The notes beneath the pieces are model-generated. The model was not told the origin of the DNA, made no database searches, and saw only the letters and a list, made by a program, of their open reading frames with translations. Of a DNA stretch of 64,000 nt, positions 25,425 through 33,704 are shown in pieces (the first letter of the stretch is position 1; each line of letters opens with the position of its first letter). The DNA is from SABI01 sp963663665. GTDB taxonomy: Bacteria; Spirochaetota; Spirochaetia; Sphaerochaetales; Sphaerochaetaceae. Both the position numbers and the translations under genes were made by a program. The stretch covers positions 62,001-126,000 of the forward strand of contig CAXXKP010000006.1 of NCBI GenBank assembly GCA_963663665.2, in the 5' to 3' direction.

Positions 25425-26710
25425 AATTTAGCAATACTTCTTCCACTTAATTCAGAGAGTTCTTTTTCGAATGTGTTCTTTCTAGCGTATGCCAAAATTT
25501 CTCCAATATTATCTGCAACTTTGTGGTAAGCATCTATATATTGATTAATCAGAGCGTCACATGGTTTCTCAAATCGAGGAGCTATCAAGAAAGTTGTATG
25601 AGCTAATAGTTCTGTTACTTTTAACCCCTCGCTATTTTTCTTGCAATCACCAAAAGGACCTCCTTCCAAAAAGAGAGGCGCTGTATGTAACCTACCATAT
25701 CCACAATACCCGCAACTTACTCCTTCACTACTTAAGGCTTTTAAAAGAGCATATGGTTCTTTTATATGTTCAAAGGTAGGGATGTAACGCCCATAATGAT
25801 ACGAGAAAACTCTTTTTGTATCTTTATATTCACCTTGAGGTGTTAGGAAAGGAATACCATCTAATCCATTATTTAATTTCCGTGCGTTCTGCTCTCGAAT
25901 TGCAGATATTTCATCGAGGTCATCAAGAGCTGCATTCGCAAGGGCTGCCGCAAATGGGTGTATTCGATATTTATAACCCATTCCTGTTAATGCATACTTT
26001 CTATATGGAGATGAAGAGTTAAGAGTTGGAATCACATCATAGTGTCCTAGTGCTACGGCTCTCTCATAATATTCTTCATTATTTGTAACAAGGATTCCCC
26101 CTTCTCCACCCGGAAGGGTTTTAGTCCCTTGCAAACTGAAACAACCCACATCACCCCATATGCCTGTCTTAATTCCATGATAGGAAGCCCCATGAGCATG
26201 AGAGCAATCCTCTATAACTTTGAGGTCGTATTTTTGAGCTATCTCCATAATAGAATCCATATCGCATGGGTTCCCCCATACATGAACTACCATGATCGCT
26301 TTTGTTTTAGGAGTAATATGTGCAAGAATTTCGTGAGGGTCTATACAAAATGTATCTTCATCAACATCACAAAATACTGGAATTGCATGAGAAGCTATAA
26401 TAGGAGTAACACTTGCCCAAAAAGTGTAGGACGGAACAATAACCTCATCTCCAGGCTCAACTCCAACTGCAAAAAGGGCACTGTGAAGGGCAGATGTTCC
26501 ATTACTTGTGCAAAGAGCATAGGTTGCACCTGTGTATGTCGCAAACCGATTGGCAAACTTGACAGTCACAGGAGATTGACTTGTTTCTCCAATTTCCATA
26601 AGCCGATTCACTTCTTTAATTCCATTCTCTCTACAAATTGGAATAGTTGCTTCTTTTTTATAATCTAGGGTGACAGTTTTTTCACCACCAAAAAGAGCTA
26701 AGGTTGACAT
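25421..26710 (-). CDS. DegT/DnrJ/EryC1-family PLP aminotransferase
   Basis: A 429-residue fold-type I aminotransferase of the sugar-aminating class. The start is the ATG at 26710 with AAAGGAG; the frame extends to 26788 without support. Visible motifs are CTSNGTSALHSALFAVG (cofactor phosphate site), GDEVIVPSYTFWASV, IEDCSHAHGASYHG and the PLP Lys in FSLQGTKTLPGGEGG. Family members aminate 3- or 4-keto sugars or cyclitol ketones using glutamate or glutamine. Together with the upstream Gfo/Idh dehydrogenase it makes an oxidise-then-aminate (or the reverse, deaminating) pair, as in the NtdC/NtdA and WbpB/WbpE pathways. Substrate and direction are not decided. Confidence 0.9.
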   Translation of the reverse strand: MSTLALFGGEKTVTLDYKKEATIPICRENGIKEVNRLMEIGETSQSPVTVKFANRFATYTGATYALCTSNGTSALHSALFAVGVEPGDEVIVPSYTFWASVTPIIASHAIPVFCDVDEDTFCIDPHEILAHITPKTKAIMVVHVWGNPCDMDSIMEIAQKYDLKVIEDCSHAHGASYHGIKTGIWGDVGCFSLQGTKTLPGGEGGILVTNNEEYYERAVALGHYDVIPTLNSSSPYRKYALTGMGYKYRIHPFAAALANAALDDLDEISAIREQNARKLNNGLDGIPFLTPQGEYKDTKRVFSYHYGRYIPTFEHIKEPYALLKALSSEGVSCGYCGYGRLHTAPLFLEGGPFGDCKKNSEGLKVTELLAHTTFLIAPRFEKPCDALINQYIDAYHKVADNIGEILAYARKNTFEKELSELSGRSIAKL

Positions 26711-26759
26711 AATCGACTCCTTTAAAACGAAATTATTTCTTATCGTTAAACGCATTTGA

Positions 26760-26833
26760 AGTATGAGATGAGCAAATAAAGTTGTCAATAAAATATTACA
26801 AAAATAGCTGAAATACGCAATATATAGCTATTT
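26760..26833 (-). promoter_or_regulatory. Promoter of aminotransferase-AraC operon with upstream dyad
   Basis: On the minus strand TTGACA (26788-26783) and CATACT (26765-26760) are 17 bases apart. Upstream, AAATAGCT (26802-26809) and AGCTATTT (26826-26833) form a perfect 8-bp inverted repeat placed where an activator would sit. Confidence 0.65.
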
Positions 26834-26931
26834 CCTAGAATGTATAAGAAAATATGCAAAGTTTAGAAATCGTAAATAAAGAGAAAAATTAACAATGGTA
26901 TTTTAGCAAAAGAACCCATTATAGGTAGGAA

Positions 26932-27972
26932 TTAATTGAGAGTCACTCGCTCTCCCTTTTCTGCACTTGCATATATTGCCTCAATAAGGGCTACTGCTTT
27001 CCTTGCTTCTTTTCCATCTACTAAAGGTCTAGTGTTGTTTTCAATGGAATCGAAGAAATCAATAAACTGCATTTTATGGCCATGATAGCCAATGGCACTT
27101 GGGTCATGAGCACCACCGCCTGTTTTGGTTGAATCACTAAATTTTGTTCTAATTGCTTGATCTTCTGCACTTTCCTCATCGAACTTCCAGCAAGTTATGT
27201 TTTCTTCCTCCATAATTACAGAACCTTTTGAGCCTGAGATTTCAATCCTCTTGAAAAATCCAGGATAGGCTGCAGTAGAACCTTCTATAACACCAAGGGC
27301 TCCATTCGCAAAACGAAGAACTGCAACAGCAGTGTCTTCTACTTCAATATTCTTATGAGTAATAGTTCCTACTTGAGCCATCACAGAGTCTACTTCCCCA
27401 ATAAACCATCCAAGAAGGTCAATTGCATGAATTGATTGATTCATTAAAGCGCCCCCACCATCTAAAGCCCAGGTACCCTTCCATGGACTAGAAGAGTAGT
27501 ACTCAGGTGAGCGATACCATTTAACATAAGCATCTGCTAATACGATATTTCCAAAACGTGCTTTATCAAGTGCATTTTTTATAACGGAAGCAACTTCATG
27601 AAATCTAGAAGGAAAAATTCCACAAAGTAAGACGTGATTCTTTTCTGCTTCTTCAATAATTGCATCACAACGAGCGGTACTAATTTCTAAGGGTTTTTCA
27701 ATAATAAGGTGTTTTTTAGCTCTTGCCACAAGGATTGCGCTTTCAAGATGTAGACCTGATGGCGTACAAATAGTTACCACACTCATCTCCTTATGAGCTA
27801 AAAATTCATTTATATCAGTATACCCACTGCAATGATATTGCTGTGCAAATACTGCTACTCGCTCTTTATTAATATCAAAGCAGGCAACTACTGTTGCCCC
27901 CTCTATGTCACCAATAGCTTTCGCATGCAAGTGAGCAATCATTCCAACTCCAATTATTCCAATCTTGTGCAT
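26932..27972 (-). CDS. Gfo/Idh/MocA-family NAD(P)-dependent dehydrogenase
   Basis: A 346-residue oxidoreductase with an N-terminal Rossmann fold (KIGIIGVGMIAHLHA) and the family EKP motif (LIIEKPLEIS). The substrate-binding segment GGGALMNQSIHAIDLLGW carries the His-Asp pair. I start at the ATG at 27972, which has AGAGGA; upstream codons to 28029 lack a site. It resembles inositol and sugar-3-dehydrogenases and also WbpB-type enzymes. The aminotransferase lies 221 bases downstream on the same strand but has its own promoter. Together they suggest conversion between a hydroxyl and an amino group on a sugar or cyclitol. Confidence 0.9.
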   Translation of the reverse strand: MHKIGIIGVGMIAHLHAKAIGDIEGATVVACFDINKERVAVFAQQYHCSGYTDINEFLAHKEMSVVTICTPSGLHLESAILVARAKKHLIIEKPLEISTARCDAIIEEAEKNHVLLCGIFPSRFHEVASVIKNALDKARFGNIVLADAYVKWYRSPEYYSSSPWKGTWALDGGGALMNQSIHAIDLLGWFIGEVDSVMAQVGTITHKNIEVEDTAVAVLRFANGALGVIEGSTAAYPGFFKRIEISGSKGSVIMEEENITCWKFDEESAEDQAIRTKFSDSTKTGGGAHDPSAIGYHGHKMQFIDFFDSIENNTRPLVDGKEARKAVALIEAIYASAEKGERVTLN

Positions 27973-28254
27973 AACATTCCTCTTTTTATTGATATCATAG
28001 TGCATTTTTAGTAATAATTCATTATACATGTTATTTTTCAGATTCTTTCCTTTCTCTGAGGTTATTTGAAATCATCTCGTATCATTTTCAATATCTCTCA
28101 ATGAGTAACTAAATTTCCCATTAATCCACGCATATATATTATTATCATAATCTACCCAAAATTCTTTTTCTTAAAGGTGTATTTCAAAGTAACACTATGG
28201 GTTCTTAGGCTTTACAGAATTGTGTAAATCATATTTGAGATAGCATTATGCTTT

Positions 28255-29094
28255 TCAAAGAACATGTAGACGCCTTTTTGAATCAATGCTGATATCATTA
28301 ACGTGTAACCCAACATCTTTCGCAAAAGAATGGGCATCTACCACTTGTTTATGAACATCTTGTGGGCGATGGGCATCACTATTAGCAACAATCTTAATTG
28401 GGTATTCCTTACTAAGTTGCCAAAAATCTATTAGGGGATATTGCCTTCTTTTGCCTAAAGTTGTGTTGATATGACCTTTGTTCAAACCATATCCATTAAT
28501 TTCGAGAGGAATATTGTTCGATGCTGCACACTCAATAATGCTCTTAGAACAAGAAATAGCTTCATCATCCCACTCAGCGTAAAACATTCCAAAGAGATCA
28601 GGGTGCACGCCAAGTGAGAAAAGTCCACTTTCTAGTGTTCTAATGTAAGAATCAGTATAGAGGTGAAGCGCTTTTTTATCATTCGGAAAGTGCTGAATAT
28701 ACCTATCTGTCACTACAGAGTTAGTAAGATAATGAACCCCAGCGATAAGGTAATCAACTCTAGCAGAATCAATGAGATATTCTTGATACCAATTGTGGAA
28801 AGCAGGATCATAATCGCACTCTAAGCCAGTGAGGATATATAGATCTTTACTCTCTGATTGAAGAGTTCTTACTTCTTTCAAATATGCTTCTAACTTTTCA
28901 AAAGGCATTCTTGACCCTGGCCAACGATTATGTGGCATGGGACAATGTTCACTGAAACCTAAGACAGAGAGCCCATCTCTTCTCGCGATCTCAGCATACT
29001 CAGCTAACTGCCCAATCCCATGTCCGCAGTACCAGCTATGGGTGTGAAGGTTCACTGTGTTTCCTTTAAATTCTTTGCTATTATGATTATCCAT
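28255..29094 (-). CDS. PHP-domain phosphoesterase (histidinol-phosphatase HisK type)
   Basis: A 279-residue metal-dependent phosphoesterase of the PHP family. The metal ligands are visible in VNLHTHSWYCGHG, LGFSEHCPMP, LTGLECDY, YLIAGVHYL and VANSDAHRPQ. Length and motif order match the HisK/HisJ histidinol-phosphatase class, but no histidine gene is nearby. Many PHP proteins hydrolyse other small phosphate esters, so a role in the surrounding sugar cluster is equally possible. The start at 29094 has only a distant GGAG. It is convergent with nothing and divergent from the small XRE gene. Confidence 0.85.
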   Translation of the reverse strand: MDNHNSKEFKGNTVNLHTHSWYCGHGIGQLAEYAEIARRDGLSVLGFSEHCPMPHNRWPGSRMPFEKLEAYLKEVRTLQSESKDLYILTGLECDYDPAFHNWYQEYLIDSARVDYLIAGVHYLTNSVVTDRYIQHFPNDKKALHLYTDSYIRTLESGLFSLGVHPDLFGMFYAEWDDEAISCSKSIIECAASNNIPLEINGYGLNKGHINTTLGKRRQYPLIDFWQLSKEYPIKIVANSDAHRPQDVHKQVVDAHSFAKDVGLHVNDISIDSKRRLHVL

Positions 29095-29341
29095 GTTTGG
29101 AACTGCTCCAGGATCTGTTTTAACTATTTTGTATTATAAGGTGATTCTAATCTGTACCCCTTTCAAGATACCGAGAATCAACTCTCATTTAGCTTATTAT
29201 TTCTATGAATATCATATCATTTTTACGTTAGAGTATCTATCATACAAAAAAATAGTTGAGAAAATTATAAAGATTCTCCTACCCTTTTATATCATAAGGT
29301 AGTATAGTGCATAGAAACATATAACAATAACAGGAAAAATA

Positions 29342-29581
29342 ATGAAACATGTTGGAAATACGTTAAAACATTTGCGTGAGAGGTCTGGGTATTCGCTCGA
29401 CGAGATTGCCGAAATCCTGCACACGAATATAAACATGATCGAAGCATACGAGAACGGTGAAATTCTTATTAGACTAGATGAACTAGAAAAACTCTCTTCA
29501 TTATATAACTGCTCTACACATTCAATTTTGAAAAAAATTCCTCAGAACTCTCCTTTTAAAGGAAGTGGATTGGAACACTAA
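29342..29581 (+). CDS. Small XRE-family HTH protein
   Basis: A 79-residue protein that is almost entirely one Cro/C1-type helix-turn-helix: TLKHLRERSGYSLDEIAEIL and NINMIEAYENGE. An AGGAAAAA site precedes the ATG. There is no adjacent toxin gene or phage gene, so it may be a stand-alone regulator. Its targets are unknown. Confidence 0.78.
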   Translation: MKHVGNTLKHLRERSGYSLDEIAEILHTNINMIEAYENGEILIRLDELEKLSSLYNCSTHSILKKIPQNSPFKGSGLEH

Positions 29582-29615
29582 GGGTAACTTTCCTAATTCC
29601 AGTTTTAAAGTCTTA

Positions 29616-30755
29616 TTACAACCATCTTTCTAACCATCTAAATGCATCTTCTTGCATATCAATGCTGAAGCGGTGAGAACCTTCATAGTAACGATGAGAG
29701 AATTGATTGGAGTAACCCACTTTTTCATATACATCCCGTAAGATTTTTTCAGCTTTCTTTACTTCGCTCAACGTAAAAAGTTCATCATCTATGCAGCTAA
29801 GGACCATAAGAGGGTTTGGTGCAGCCAGAGAGAGAATATCTGGAAAATCCATGAAAGAAGGGAGTAAGGGAATGGTGTACATCCATGTGTGGGAAAGTGC
29901 TTTATGAAGAATAAAATCGTTCCAAGTTGTGATAAATCCAGCAGAGACTGTCGCTTTTAAGCTTTCTGTTGAACTACTAAGATATGTAGCTCGTAATCCT
30001 CCAAGACTAATTCCACAGCATCCTATTCGGGAGGAATCCACTTCATCTCTTTGTGACAAAATTTGTAAAGCAACAAGGTCTTCAGCAACAGTAATTCCTG
30101 GCCAAGTAGTACCGGCTGTGAATATACTTTTGGCAATGAGAGACTCCATATGGTAGGCAAATCTATTGTACCACTGTTCGCTCTCTTGTGGTTCAAGTGA
30201 AGCACCCATTAAGGTAGAAATTACCTCATTAGGAATTTCTTGTGGCATTACTCTTCTACTTTCAAAAGGATATACATCGTGAACAAGAACTGCAAACCCT
30301 CGTTTTGCAATCTCATTTGCCCAAGCTCTCTTGCCATACATCTCCTCTTGATACTTAAGGATATGTTGAGGAGTAGGATCCTCTATTCTTACTATTTTAC
30401 TCTTGCCGAGAATTTTGTTATGACCGTGGTCATGTAGTCCTAATATACCTCTTAAAAGCCCTTTATAGTTCACAGGCTTAAGGAAATATGCCTCTGTAGC
30501 TGGTCCAAAAGGGAGGGTCCATGAAAGTTTTTCTATAGATAGGCCATCAAACTCTCTAATCCAGAGTGATTCCACACAAGGAGTGTTGAAAGAGGGACTC
30601 TTGATATAAGTTTTAAATATTTCCTTGCCCACTTTTTTCCACTCATCAAAAGAGCAATCTTTGGAATGGAGAAATGAGCTAGGAGGAGACACTGGGAGTT
30701 GTTCACCTAGAAATCGACTAAAATCATTGAGAAGAAAAGTATCTGAGCTATCCAT
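29616..30755 (-). CDS. Alpha/beta-hydrolase (esterase/dienelactone-hydrolase-like)
   Basis: A 379-residue alpha/beta-hydrolase without signal peptide. The nucleophile elbow is GCCGISLGGLRATYL, an acid candidate lies in LSCIDDELFTLSEV, and the terminal His lies in EGSHRFSIDMQE. An N-terminal extension of about 90 residues precedes the core sheet (RGILGLHDHGHNK). This layout matches intracellular acetyl-xylan-esterase or DLH-like proteins often found in sugar clusters. A GAGGGG site stands before the ATG at 30755. The substrate is unknown; deacylation of a sugar ester is a reasonable guess. Confidence 0.82.
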   Translation of the reverse strand: MDSSDTFLLNDFSRFLGEQLPVSPPSSFLHSKDCSFDEWKKVGKEIFKTYIKSPSFNTPCVESLWIREFDGLSIEKLSWTLPFGPATEAYFLKPVNYKGLLRGILGLHDHGHNKILGKSKIVRIEDPTPQHILKYQEEMYGKRAWANEIAKRGFAVLVHDVYPFESRRVMPQEIPNEVISTLMGASLEPQESEQWYNRFAYHMESLIAKSIFTAGTTWPGITVAEDLVALQILSQRDEVDSSRIGCCGISLGGLRATYLSSSTESLKATVSAGFITTWNDFILHKALSHTWMYTIPLLPSFMDFPDILSLAAPNPLMVLSCIDDELFTLSEVKKAEKILRDVYEKVGYSNQFSHRYYEGSHRFSIDMQEDAFRWLERWL

Positions 30756-31145
30756 TGTATCCCCTCATAATTGGGTTTATTCCTCTTATCTCCCAATATA
30801 GATGTAACATATCTAAATATTTCTCGTAAGACGAGAAATTATCATAAGAGAAGAGGAAAGCCTCTTTTTCATTTTCACACATTCCCATGTGGCTTTTTAC
30901 TATCTTCAGCAATCTGATTCCTTTATATCACTATTATGTAAATCGCCTTATTTATTATAGAGGGTTTTCCCGTAATTTCAATTTTTATCTTCCTTTAATA
31001 ATGGAACGTGACAGAAACCAGGAAAAATAAGAAAATAGTCATCCATCTCAACTACGTGCAAAAATATTCCCACTCAATCTTTGTTCATGATATTATCAAA
31101 TTAGAGAGAAAAGTACTTTATCTCTAAAGTTAAAGGATGTTACAT
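30756..31145. other. Divergent intergenic region with two tandem hairpins
   Basis: A perfect 9-bp dyad ATTTCTCGT-AAG-ACGAGAAAT (30819-30839) is followed by a second hairpin AAGAGG-AAAG-CCTCTT with a T-rich tail (30851-30870, plus strand). The second has terminator form on the plus strand, yet the next plus-strand gene starts 276 bases downstream. The rest is AT-rich without a gene. Confidence 0.55.
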
Positions 31146-32111
31146 ATGATAAAGAATCAATGGTATGCGATTGCTCCATCATCTATCGTGAAAATGGGAA
31201 AAATTTCTGCTATAAAACGTCTTGGTCTGGACCTAGCCCTCTTTCGTGATACCACGAACACACTCGGGTGTGTCGTAGATCAATGCACTCACCGAGGGGC
31301 TGCCTTAAGCAAAGGAAAGGTAAAAGATAACCATCTTCAATGTCCATTCCACGGCCTTGAGTTTGATCATTCTGGCTTGTGTAAGCTAATTCCTGCTAAT
31401 GGGATTGCCTCAAAAGAAGATCTCAACCGCTATAATGTCAAAAATTATGTAGTTACGGAAAAACATAACATTATTTATCTGTGGTATGGAGATGGAGAAC
31501 CTATTAGCCCTCTCCCATTCTTTGAAGATTACATTGATGATTCTTTTCGCTACAGTGAAATAGAAGACCATTGGAATTCTCACTACTCACGGTGTATTGA
31601 GAACCAACTAGATGTTGTGCACCTCCCCTTTGTCCACTACAACACAATTGGGAAAGGGAATAAGACTGTGGTGAATGGCCCTAAAGTGATCATTGAGGGC
31701 ACTTCCATTCAGACAAGTGCCAATAACGAAGTAGATACAGGGCAAACACCAAAGAAAGCTGAGGAGTGTGAAATAAAACCAACCTATCTCTTATTCAAGT
31801 TCCCTAATGTTTGGATGAATCACATAAGCAATTCCATTAAAGTCATCATTTACTTCGCTCCTGTAGATGAGGAAAATACGATCCTCTATATAAGATTTTA
31901 TTGCCACCTTAGTCCTATTGGATGTATTAACTCACTCATTGCATTCAGTGGAAAGTATGCAAATAGAACAATTGAGAGGCAAGATAAGAGAGTTGTTATT
32001 ACTCAGAAACCTAAAGCATCATCTCTAAAGAGTGGAGAGAGACTCCTTAAAGGAGACTCCCCTATCATTGCTTACAGGAAGATCAGAGAAGAGCTAAAGA
32101 AAATAAACTGA
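31146..32111 (+). CDS. Rieske [2Fe-2S] non-haem iron oxygenase-like protein
   Basis: A 321-residue soluble protein. The Rieske cluster ligands are Cys47, His49, Cys66 and His69 (DQCTHRGA and QCPFHG). The mononuclear-iron site is NQLDVVHLPFVH (His159 and His164, bridging Asp156), with a probable third ligand in ERQDKRVV. This is the alpha-subunit plan of ring-hydroxylating oxygenases and Rieske demethylases. The start is the ATG at 31146, eight bases after AAGGA; an ATG three codons earlier overlaps that site. No reductase or ferredoxin partner is nearby. An oxygen-dependent enzyme is unexpected in this fermentative context. Confidence 0.88.
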   Translation: MIKNQWYAIAPSSIVKMGKISAIKRLGLDLALFRDTTNTLGCVVDQCTHRGAALSKGKVKDNHLQCPFHGLEFDHSGLCKLIPANGIASKEDLNRYNVKNYVVTEKHNIIYLWYGDGEPISPLPFFEDYIDDSFRYSEIEDHWNSHYSRCIENQLDVVHLPFVHYNTIGKGNKTVVNGPKVIIEGTSIQTSANNEVDTGQTPKKAEECEIKPTYLLFKFPNVWMNHISNSIKVIIYFAPVDEENTILYIRFYCHLSPIGCINSLIAFSGKYANRTIERQDKRVVITQKPKASSLKSGERLLKGDSPIIAYRKIREELKKIN

Positions 32112-32207
32112 TTTTAATATGGAAAATTGACACCATAAAAGAAAGAAGCCATCGTTTTAGATTATTTTTCCTTTATTTACTCAAAACAAAGATGTAGATT
32201 CTGTCTC

Positions 32208-32330
32208 TATGGGAAGCAAGGCATTATATATGAGAACGTGAAGGGTATGAAAAAATATGCCCTTTATGCTTCCTATAGTAGTTTAAAGAGCAAAGAAAAC
32301 TCAAGAATTGTTATCTTCTTGCTTTTTCTT
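32208..32330 (+). promoter_or_regulatory. Structured leader with terminator-like hairpin upstream of MFS gene
   Basis: An 11-pair stem TATGGGAAGCA (32208-32218) with TGCTTCCTATA (32267-32277) encloses a domain where 257-264 (ATGCCCTT) can pair either with 241-248 (AAGGGTAT) or with AGGCAT at 219-224. Downstream CAAGAA/TTCTTG (302-307 with 316-321 of 32 kb) ends in a T-tract. The coding start is at 32384. The order aptamer-like fold, then terminator, then gene is that of a riboswitch or attenuator. Confidence 0.4.
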
Positions 32331-32383
32331 ATCAGATTACTTTATGATAAAAAAATCCCTTTCCTCTATAGGAGTACTGTAGC

Positions 32384-33649
32384 GTGAACGATTCTATTAA
32401 GCTCTCCCCTTACCGGTATGTAGTGTTAGCTGTGTATATGTTTATAACAGCTACAGTCCAAATCCAATGGCTCACCCACGCTCCTATTGCTCGGGCTGCA
32501 AGCGTATTCTATGGTGGTCAATTCAACCCAGATAGTATTATTAACATTGACTTTCTCTCTATGAGTTACATGCTAATCTTTCTTATTTTCTGTATTCCAG
32601 CGAGTTATGTGATTGATACATATGGAATACGGATAGGAATCACAATCGGGTCGGTTCTTGCAGGTAGTGCCGGTTTAATAAAAGGTATTTATGGAGATAA
32701 TTTTACAATTGTCCTTATTAGTCAAATCGTTCTCTCAATAAGCCAACCTTTTATTATCAACGGAGTAACAGCTCTTACTGTGAGATGGTTCCCTCTTAAA
32801 GAGAGAGGGCTTGCTGCAGGTCTTGCATCCCTTGCCCAATATCTTGGTATCATTATCGTCATGGCAATTACTCCTCTGTTTGTTGTCACCAGAGTAGGAG
32901 ATCCGCTCTATGGCAGCGGAATAAAAAGGATATTGTTAGTATATGGAATCATTACAGCAGTAAGTGCACTTCTTGCAATCATCTTCATCAAAGAGAAACC
33001 TCTCCATCCTGTGGATGATAAAGAGTATGTACCGACCCCCTTCTTCAAAGGAATTACTCACATCCTCTCTCTTAAAGATATGAAAATCACCTTACTATTA
33101 TTCTTCATTGGTCTGGGAGTATTTAATGCGGTAAGTAGCATGGTAGACTCAATTGCAGGGAATTTAGGAGTTCAAGACTCAGATGGCCTCATCGGTGTAT
33201 TCATGCTAGTTGGGGGTGTTATCGGTGCAATAATCATTCCTCTACTCAGTGATAAATATATGAAGCGTAAATTCTTTTTAGTATTATGTATTGGTGGAAT
33301 GGTACCATCCCTTGCTGGTCTTAGTTTCGCACATATCATATTCCCTCAACACGCATACCTTGTTGCGATTATCTCTTCCTTCCTTTTGGGATTCTTTGTG
33401 ATGAGTGCAGGCCCTATTGGATTCCAATATGCAGCCGAAGTAAGTGCCCCAGCTGCAGAGTCAACCAGTCAAGGTCTCTTATTGTTATCTGGCCAAATTA
33501 CAGGTCTTATTTTCGTTGCAGGTATGAGTTATAAGCAAAATGCCTATCTAAATTCGTTCATGATATTCTTCTTTATTATATCTATCATTGCCCTGGTCGC
33601 CGCAACAAGATTAAAAGAGTCCCCTATGATGAAAAAAAGTCTTACATAA
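32384..33649 (+). CDS. Major facilitator superfamily transporter (FLVCR-like)
   Basis: A 421-residue protein with 12 predicted membrane helices. Its first helix segment ITATVQIQWLTHAPIARAA and the loop TVRWFPLKERGLAAGLASLA resemble the FLVCR-type MFS branch, known in animals for haem or choline/ethanolamine transport. The start is GTG at 32384, with AGGAG nine bases before it. It follows the Rieske gene on the same strand after 272 bases that contain a structured leader, and a strong terminator follows. The substrate is unknown; whether it supplies the Rieske enzyme is speculative. Confidence 0.82.
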   Translation: MNDSIKLSPYRYVVLAVYMFITATVQIQWLTHAPIARAASVFYGGQFNPDSIINIDFLSMSYMLIFLIFCIPASYVIDTYGIRIGITIGSVLAGSAGLIKGIYGDNFTIVLISQIVLSISQPFIINGVTALTVRWFPLKERGLAAGLASLAQYLGIIIVMAITPLFVVTRVGDPLYGSGIKRILLVYGIITAVSALLAIIFIKEKPLHPVDDKEYVPTPFFKGITHILSLKDMKITLLLFFIGLGVFNAVSSMVDSIAGNLGVQDSDGLIGVFMLVGGVIGAIIIPLLSDKYMKRKFFLVLCIGGMVPSLAGLSFAHIIFPQHAYLVAIISSFLLGFFVMSAGPIGFQYAAEVSAPAAESTSQGLLLLSGQITGLIFVAGMSYKQNAYLNSFMIFFFIISIIALVAATRLKESPMMKKSLT

Positions 33650-33655
33650 TTGAAG

Positions 33656-33698
33656 AAGGGAGTTGTGTATATTCACCACAGCTCCCTTTATTTTTTTT
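33656..33698 (+). terminator. Rho-independent terminator of the MFS gene
   Basis: A 12-pair stem (33656-33667 with 33677-33688, AAGGGAG...CTCCCTT) is followed by TATTTTTTTT on the plus strand. The T-run is absent on the minus-strand side, so it serves mainly the MFS transcript. Confidence 0.9.
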
Positions 33699-33704
33699 GA
33701 AAAA

